Assembly (NCBI GenBank): GCA_033032865.1
Contig: JAWHQI010000228.1
Span: forward strand, 1,712,501 to 1,776,500
Origin: Dactylorhiza incarnata
Lineage: Eukaryota > Streptophyta > Magnoliopsida > Asparagales > Orchidaceae
Length of the DNA: 64,000 bases
Reading direction: 5' to 3'
Shown here piece after piece: positions 57,431 through 64,000 of this stretch; position 1 is the first letter of the stretch, and each line of letters opens with the position of its first letter. Made by a program: the position numbers and the translations under genes. The notes under the pieces are model-generated. The model was not told the DNA's origin. It made no database searches and worked only from the letters and a program-made list of their open reading frames with translations.

Positions 57431-57520
57431 TCTTGCCAAAGGGGGATTTGGGCTATCATCCCATCACATCTCCTAGTACCGATCGAACCCCTCACAAGGT
57501 AGTCCTCGGGAAGTCCAAGA
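57431..57520 (+). other. 90-nt element shared with RE-6
   Basis: tcttgccaaaggg ... gggaagtccaaga. Same possible pairings as at 45079-45169: TCTTG/CAAGA, TGGG-ctaTCAT-CCCA, TACC/GGTA. Confidence 0.7.
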
Positions 57521-58034
57521 TCAATCTTATGAGTTCAAACTTTAAATCAAAATTATTCTTCAAAATATCAAAAATACTGTATGGACTTCATTGAAAATCA
57601 AGCATGATTTAACCCATCATTTAGAACCTCTATAATGTTGCAATTTATCATTTCAAACTGCTTTGAACATTGTTTTCATCATGCTTTGATATATCTATTA
57701 ATATGTGCATCAATTATATTGTAAAAGTTGTGTAGAACCAAGCTTAGCATGCCTCTAATATGAGTAAATGTTTTATGTTTGATAATGATATTTATTCACT
57801 CACTTTGGCATTGTCTACATATGTGTTTAATCTAGAATGCGTGTGTATGTTTTGTATTAGTAAATTGAATTAAAATTGCACAAGTATCTTACCTACACTA
57901 CCTTTATTTGCACTTTTAAAAGTTAAGAAAAGTGGTTATGTTTTTCATAAATTATATTGGTTTGCAAAACAAGTGTATTCAAAGAACTTTGTACAAAACA
58001 AAAATCATAAAATAAAGTGACAAAGATAACTCCA

Positions 58035-58095
58035 CCAAGCACTACTTGAACCTCCTAATATTTCTTAATAAGCGTCGTGAGGTTGAGCACCTTGG
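58035..58095 (+). other. Conserved stem-loop, type 1 copy in RE-8
   Basis: CCAAG/CTTGG outer stem, AACCTC/GAGGTT inner stem, diverged loop ctaatatttcttaataagc, trailer agaatagtaaagtatcttg. Confidence 0.65.
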
Positions 58096-58214
58096 AAAGA
58101 ATAGTAAAGTATCTTGTGCAAACTATATCTTTCTTTCAAAATAAAAACCACTTACTCTTAAGTACATCAGATCACTAGTTTCAATATTAAAATAAAATAA
58201 AATATGTGATCCCC

Positions 58215-58275
58215 CAAGCACTACGTTGCACCCTGATAAGTCTTAATGAGCATTGTGTGTGCAAAGCACCTTGGT
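58215..58275 (+). other. Conserved stem-loop, type 2 copy in RE-8
   Basis: CCAAG/CTTGG outer stem, TTGCAC/GTGCAA inner stem, loop cctgataagtcttaatgagc. It lies 180 nt after the type 1 copy, in the same order as in RE-4. Confidence 0.65.
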
Positions 58276-58898
58276 AGTTGTTCATGTTTTTTTGCATTGA
58301 AGTTTGTGGAAGTAAAATTATTTGTGTTTTATTGTGCTCTTACTTTACATATTTCTTATATTTTTTATTAAAACATTTGTTTACTCTACTCAAAATACAC
58401 TTATGTGCACATCATTATCTTCCATAACACTTCTTCTCATGAGTATTGGATCCTAATGCTAATTCTATACTACTCTTTATTTATGAAATGCACTAGATAA
58501 CCTAGCATGCTTTCAACAATGTTTGGTATGTTCTGAAATTGTGAATTAAAGTAACATTGTAGTAATCTCTTTTTGATAACATTATTTCATGCTTGGTTAC
58601 TTTATTATCAAATTTAAAGATTTTAATTGAAAAATGATTTACAAAAACATCTTCTTTTTGAAATTTAACACATATATATTTTTATGGATCATTATTGATT
58701 ACAATAAGATGTTTCTTGTATTTCTATAAGTCTTCCGCATCATAACCATATAATTTTTTTACCTTGCGCTTTCATGATTACTTAAAGTCTTGTATTTTGT
58801 GTGCATCATCACTTGAATCTTAAAATTCCTTTCTTTCAACAAGTGGTAGACTTGCTTGTTAAACTTTATATTGGTATCTCTAAACATGAATATTTTCT

Positions 58899-59456
58899 TG
58901 CTAAAAACTCTGAGTTATTTCTATGAAAATATTGTTATATTAAAAACTCTGATTCATTAATGGATTTCAAAATAGCTTTGTGAGTGTTTTCATAAATTCA
59001 AATAAAAATATAAACCCATAGGCTATGAACTTATCACTAAATTTAAATGCTTAATGTTTCCAATAATTATTATCCATCACTTCATATCTCACCATAGCGG
59101 TGGCGTAGGGTTGTAGACATTAGATAACCTTATCTCTAGTCATGACTTGTCCTTAACCGGGGAGGGTTCCAGTGGGGCCTTGCGAGGCACTGGGGGGAAG
59201 AGTGCTAGGTTAAGTTTTTGTCTAGTGTCTGCATATGGGACTAACACCCCAACCTACGACATGTTTGCAGCTTCTCATGCCCATACGTCACTTAGTATGG
59301 GGCTAAGGTGTAGACACATTGTCTGGGTAGTTTAGTTACTTGGAAATCATTACATTTTTTATGCTTAAAACTCTTATATAAAAAGGAAAAACTAATAAGA
59401 TAATATTGAGTACTTGACAAATGTTAGATTGTTCATCTTTAAGCTAAAAACTCTGA
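58899..59456 (+). repeat. Extra segment in RE-8 3' region flanked by gctaaaaactctga
   Basis: The direct repeat gctaaaaactctga at 58899-58912 and 59443-59456 brackets about 530 bp missing from RE-4, including a GC-richer island (59100-59330) and a tagacacattgtct hairpin also found in the RE-7 LTR. Confidence 0.55.
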
Positions 59457-59837
59457 TCTATTTTTATAAAAAGTATTCTAAAACTCCTTATCATTTCCTT
59501 CTCTCTACAAGCTCGATCTTGCCTTTATCTTATTATCAACTTTTAAGTGGTGTCTCCTTACCCACTTTTGCTAATAACAAAAGGGGGAGAACTAACATGA
59601 TAAATATAATATGCTATCAAAATAGAAAACTAACATGCTTAATTAAGATGATAGCTTACATATTAGAGGAGCATTCACTTAGGGGGAGCATGTATTTAGG
59701 GGGAGCAATTATAAATGCTAATATCGAAAATTATCCTAAGTCATCCTCTTACACACACACAAGTAAGTTTCATCATGCTTATATATTAATGCTCTGATTT
59801 ATCATTAATGGATTTGTTATTATCAAAAGGGGGAGTT
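59457..59837 (+). other. RE-8 polypurine tracts and inverted repeat
   Basis: aaaagggggaga near 59578, then gggggagcatgtatttag tracts near 59684 and the terminal aaaagggggag (59825-59835). The arm ggatttgttattatcaaa before the LTR is matched perfectly by tttgataataacaaatcc inside it. Confidence 0.85.
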
Positions 59838-61301
59838 TGTTGGAACATGGTCTTCCGCATCTCCTAGGTTTGATAATAACAAATCCTAAGTGTATTTGAT
59901 CTTGTGTGTTTAAGTGTGCAGGATAACAAAGTCCACATGACTCAAGGATTACATAAGAAGGTTGCCCCTAAAGTTGAGCCATCAAATCCAACACTCCTAC
60001 TAACGCCGGCGGTAGCACCTAGCGCCTGGCGCTAGCTTGCGCTCGATGAAATGCTCATCACTGGGTTCGACGAAATAGATCTTGCGTTCGACGAACTTAC
60101 GTTCGACGAATTTCCACTCGACGAATGATGAAGCCCGCTCGACGAAATTGCTGCTGCGATCGACGAAATCAAGCCGCTGAGAATGGAAGCTGGGTTCGAC
60201 GAAATTAAATCTGCATTCAACGATCTTGCGTTCGATGATTCTCCATTCGACAAATTTCCGATCGACGAATGATGAAGCCCGCTCGACGAACTCCGTTCGA
60301 CGAAAATTCGATCGACAAAAAGAATGCTTAAGCGCAATTCCGGGAGCACATATAGAAGGAGATAGCGCCTGGCGGTATCTGATAGCGCAGGCGGTAGCGT
60401 GGAGCACAGAAGGCAAGAGAGAATTGTTTCCTCAAATTGAAGATTCTGCCGCACAGAATATGTCCTAAAATGAGATAGCGCCGGCGGTAGCTCTAGCGCA
60501 GGCGCTAGCGCCAAGGCTATAAAAAGGACCCCTTGTCTCCGTCTTCATTATCCTGTTGAGATCCAGAATTCCAGAGCTTCGTGCCACAGCATAGAGAGGA
60601 AGGTTCAGAGAGATACTCACACAAATCCATGAAGGCTTAAGGAGATCCGTGGAGAAGATTTCAACACACGTCATCATTGTGACGAAAGACCGCATCGACT
60701 ACGATCATACTCTGCGAGACTTCGTCTACTTCTCCAAGAGATCCACATAGAGGGAGTTTTTATATTATTGTCTTTTTATTTCACATCTTTTCTTGTAATT
60801 GTTTAGTAAACTCGCCTCGTGTTGGCGAATAGGTCTGGGTAGGAATTAGGGCAGAAATTCATCTCGTGTTGGCGACTAGGTCTCGGGTGTAGGTCTAGGC
60901 GGTGCTCGAGGCCATATCCGGGGAAGGGTTGGCTAGAGAGGCTTAAGGCCGTATCCGGGGAAGGATCGGCTAAAGCCAACCGATTCGTGGGGATACGAGT
61001 CAGTATAGAAAACAAAAAGAGTCTTTCATATTTTGCTTTGATTTCTAGAGTCATTGAAATCAAAATTATGTAATCAATTTTATTAAAAATAATCATGTCT
61101 CTCTTTGTGTAATAAAAGTGATTTGTTCTTCATTTCTCTAAATTGTTTATTATCCTCTCCCTTATTATAAAATAATTTAGATCTTTATTTATAAACACTA
61201 TTTTGATCTCTAATCATAAGCAAGTATTTCAAAATATAATATAATCTTTTAAACCCCTTATTCATCCCCCCCCCCCTCTAAGGGAGCCTACCGATCCAAC
61301 A
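59838..61301 (+). repeat. RE-8 3' LTR
   Basis: TGTTGGAACATGG to GATCCAACA, TATA ctataaaaag at 60517. Visibly more diverged from its partner than the RE-5 LTRs are from each other. Confidence 0.93.
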
Positions 61302-63731
61302 CTTATTTGGTCCTATGACTGTGTACAGCCTAGGAGGAATGGCTTATATATTGGTTATTGTTGGTGATCATTCTAGATTTTCCTGGGTGTTCTTTTTGAA
61401 ACACAAGTCTGATACCTTAATTATATTCAAGATTTTTGTTAAACATATTCAGAACGAAGTAAACAGCTCTGTCGTCAAATTCAGAAGTGATCATGGAACT
61501 GAATTTCAGTCTGGGTCAATGACCAAATTCTGTGAGAAAGAAGGTATCCTACAAGAGTTTTCTTCTCCCAGAACTCCCCAACAGAATGTGGTGGCTGAAA
61601 GAAAAAATAGAAAACTTATTGAAGCTGGTAGGACCATGCTAAGTGACTCCTCACTCCCAGAATACCTTTGGGCTGAGGCATTTAACACTGCATGTCATGT
61701 GCAAAATAGAGCACTCATCAATAAGAAACATAATAAGACTCCTTATGAGCTAATTAAGGGTAAGAAGCCAACACTAGCTTACTTCAAAATCATTGAAAAG
61801 AAATGTTATGTGTTGAAAAACAATAAGCACTACATTACCAAATTATCTGAAATGAGCTATGAAGGTGTATTTGTAGGATATAGAAAGCATAGCAAGACCT
61901 ACAGAGTCTTCAATAAGAATGCTCTTACAATTGAGGAATCTATTCATATTATTTTTTATGAGAGCAGCATGCTGCATAATGCTTTCTCTAGTTCATCCAA
62001 TGCAGGAATTGAAGAAAGATTAGAGAACCATGAACTAGGAGCTGAAGAAGTTACTGAAATAAGAGAACCAGTAAGAGTAATTCCTATTGCTATGAGACAT
62101 TATAGAAATCATCCAGCAAATCAGATAATTGGTGAGCTCACTGATGGAGTGAGAAATAGAAGAAATGCACTAAATGAAAACTTACACCTTAGTTTTCTAT
62201 CCCAACTTGAGCACAAGAAAATTGAGGAGGCCAACAGAGACCAATTCTGGGTTATGGCTATGCAAGAAGAGCTAAATCATTTCAAAAGGTGCAAGGTATG
62301 GAAACTTGTCCAAAGCACACAAGGGAATAATATCCTTGGAACAAAGTTGGTCTACAGAAAATAAGATGGATGAAGCTGGATTGATTGTAAAGAACAAGGC
62401 AAGGCTAGTAGCTCACGGATACAGGCAGAAAGAAGGCATAGACTTTGATCAAGCATTTGCACATGTTACTAGATTGGAGGAAATCAGACTCGTTCTAGCC
62501 TATACTGCATACAAGGGGTTCAAAGTCTATCAAATGGATGTCAAATCAGCATTTCTCAATAGAAATCTACAAGAGGAAGTCTATGTTTCTCAACCACCTG
62601 GTTTTATCTCTCCAACCTTTCCTAATCATGTGTATTTCCTCAATAAAGCCTTATATGGGCTTAAGCAAGCTGCAAGGGCTTGGTATGAGACACTGTCTAC
62701 TTTTCTCCTTGAAAGCAAGTTCTCAAGAGGGAAAATAGTTAAGACTCTTTTCTTTGGAGAGTTGAAGGGCCAGATTCTTTTGGTCCAGATATATGTTGAT
62801 GAAATTATATTTGGATCAACAGATGGGAGTCTTTGCAAAAAGTTTGCTAAGCTTATGCAAAGTAAATTTGAAATGAGCTCTATGGGAGAGATAAAGTATT
62901 TCCTAGGTCTCCAAGTAAAGTAATCTGAGGAAAGAATTATTATTTCTCAGACCAAATTTACCTTGGATATCATAAAGAAATTTGGTATGGAGAACTCTAC
63001 CCCTATGAGAACTCCTATGGGTTCAACTGTGTCTCTAGACAAGGATGAAAAGGGGAAATCCTATAACGAGTCCTTGTATAGAAGCATAATTGGCTCATTG
63101 CTCTACCTCCCTGCTAGTAGGCTAGACATCATGTTTGCTACATGTGTCTGTGCAAGATATCAAGTGAACCCCAAAGAATCTCATTACTCAGCTATGAAAT
63201 TAATTTTGAGATCTCTCAAGGGTACTCCAAATCTAGGGCTGGTAGCCTAAGTCAAATGATTTTGAGCTATGTGGATATTCTGATGCAGACTTTGCTGGGT
63301 GCAAAGAGGATAAAAAAAGCACTTCAGGAACTTGTCAGTTCCTGGGGAGAAGGCTTGTGTCCTAGATTAGTAAAAAGCAAAACAATATTTCTATCTCCAC
63401 ATCTGAATCATAATACATTTCAGCTGGTAGTTGTTGTGCACAACTCCTATGGATTCAACACCAATTAGAGGATTACAATTTGCACATCAAGAGAATACCT
63501 CTCTTTTGTGATTCCTGAAGTGCCATTTCTATTGCTAAAAATCTCGTGGCACACAGTAGAACAAAGCATATTGAAATTAGATATCATTTTATTAGGGAGC
63601 ATGATGAAAAGGAAGACATCTACCTTGAGTATGTTAATACAGAGAGGCAGATAGCTGAAATTTTCACTAAACCCCTTGATGAGTCTAAGTTCAATCAACT
63701 CAAAATTGAATTGGGCATGTTGAGTTATTGA
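61302..63731 (+). pseudogene. RE-7 integrase core, RT and RNase H
   Basis: Integrase continues with RSDHGTEF and PQQNVVAERKN (usual Gly replaced by Val). A frame change near 62360 leads to [36 protein letters not shown] (second catalytic Asp is Glu). RNase H is broken by frame changes (63250, 63460) and stops, ending IAEIFTKPLDESKF and ELGMLSY at 63731. Same polyprotein order as RE-2. Confidence 0.9.
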
Positions 63732-64000
63732 ATTAGGTATGTTGAATCTATTATATTTTCTTGGTGCACATTATTTTGATAATAGGTTGGATCTCACATA
63801 AGGTCCACCCTAAAGTGATCTGACAATCTTAGTTTTTGAAGACAGGAACACCAGAAAGCTTAAACCTCAAGTACTCTAGTGGAAATCATCTTCATATAGA
63901 ATATCGTCTTAAATTGATAACGACGACATTGATAAAGTATCAACGACAACATTCAAGTCTCGATGACAAGAATAAAGACATCTCAACGATAATCTCGATG
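63732..64000 (+). other. RE-7 post-pol region with box-like repeats
   Basis: No ORF. atatcgtctt, acgacgacattg, caacgacaacat and ctcgatgac at 63900-64000 recall the gacgatatcgtc boxes of the RE-7 LTR, placed after pol as in RE-5. Continues beyond the window. Confidence 0.5.

Larger units (their letters stand above)
53459..61301 (+). mobile_element. RE-8: non-autonomous Sirevirus with gag only
   Basis: 7,843 bp with exact target duplication CTTAT (53454-53458 / 61302-61306). LTRs are 1449 and 1464 bp. An intact gag-like ORF is followed by 3.4 kb of non-coding sequence. No protease, integrase, RT or RNase H is found. It keeps primer site, purine tracts, stem-loops and boxes, that is, the signals needed for use by another Sirevirus. 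Same family as RE-4. Confidence 0.93.
48851..64000 (+). mobile_element. RE-7: Sirevirus, 3' end beyond window, split by RE-8
   Basis: 5' LTR, primer site, degenerate gag, protease and integrase start (to 53458), RE-8 insertion, then rest of integrase, RT and RNase H (61302-63731) and the start of a 3' region. The 3' LTR is not in the window. Close to RE-2 in protein sequence. Confidence 0.93.

Noticed and set aside
59147..59335. Small plus ORF in the GC-richer island of RE-8
   Set aside because: 62 codons without recognisable domain, absent from the sister element RE-4; more likely part of an inserted fragment.

Overview
The window looks like angiosperm nuclear heterochromatin. I found no host gene, rRNA or tRNA: nearly every base belongs to a nest of eight LTR retrotransposons, here called RE-1 to RE-8. 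The plant origin rests on lineages that occur only in plants: a Tat-type Ty3/gypsy element with a second (archaeal-like) RNase H, an Athila-type element with a tRNA-Asp-like primer site, a Tekay/Del-like chromovirus, and several Sireviruses (SIRE/Maximus-type Ty1/copia) with initiator-Met primer sites, multiple polypurine tracts and CpG-rich palindromic boxes in their LTRs.

Layout. RE-3, a chromovirus on the minus strand, is the oldest scaffold. Its 5' LTR (38002-38612 plus 47977-48847), primer site (37989-37999), leader and gag start (37145-37988), PR-RT (22584-23474) and a 30-bp scrap of RT (13263-13292) remain. RE-1 (Tat, minus, 1-13262) and RE-2 (Sirevirus, minus, 13293-22583) sit 30 bp apart in its RT. 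RE-4 (3' part of a Sirevirus, minus) entered its PR, and RE-5 (Sirevirus, plus, 23804-34904, target duplication ATATG) entered the LTR of RE-4. RE-6 (Athila, plus, 38613-47976, target duplication GATCC) entered the RE-3 LTR. RE-7 (Sirevirus, plus, 48851 to beyond the window) starts 3 bp past the RE-3 LTR, and RE-8 (pol-less Sirevirus, plus, 53459-61301, target duplication CTTAT) lies in the RE-7 integrase.

Coding state. Only the RE-5 pol (1038 codons) and the RE-8 gag are open throughout. RE-5 has LTRs that differ at about ten positions, so it is recent. RE-6 and RE-8 are non-autonomous: RE-6 keeps gag-PR and an Athila ORF but has lost RT/RNase H/integrase; RE-8 keeps only a Gag without zinc knuckle. 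RE-1, RE-2, RE-3 and RE-7 are broken by stops, frameshifts and catalytic substitutions.

The most unusual content is outside the standard genes. (1) RE-5 has an antisense accessory gene with its own box-plus-TATA promoter that copies the LTR promoter, and a 5'UTR intron. RE-1 independently has two antisense genes with three phase-compatible introns. RE-6 repeats its LTR promoter layout in front of its Athila ORF. (2) A stem-loop whose loop is conserved while the inner stem covaries occurs five times in the 3' regions of RE-4, RE-5 and RE-8. (3) A 90-nt non-coding element is about three-quarters identical between RE-6 (Ty3/gypsy) and RE-8 (Ty1/copia). (4) RE-6 has three successive hairpins with compensating stem changes. 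All structure and identity statements were made by eye.
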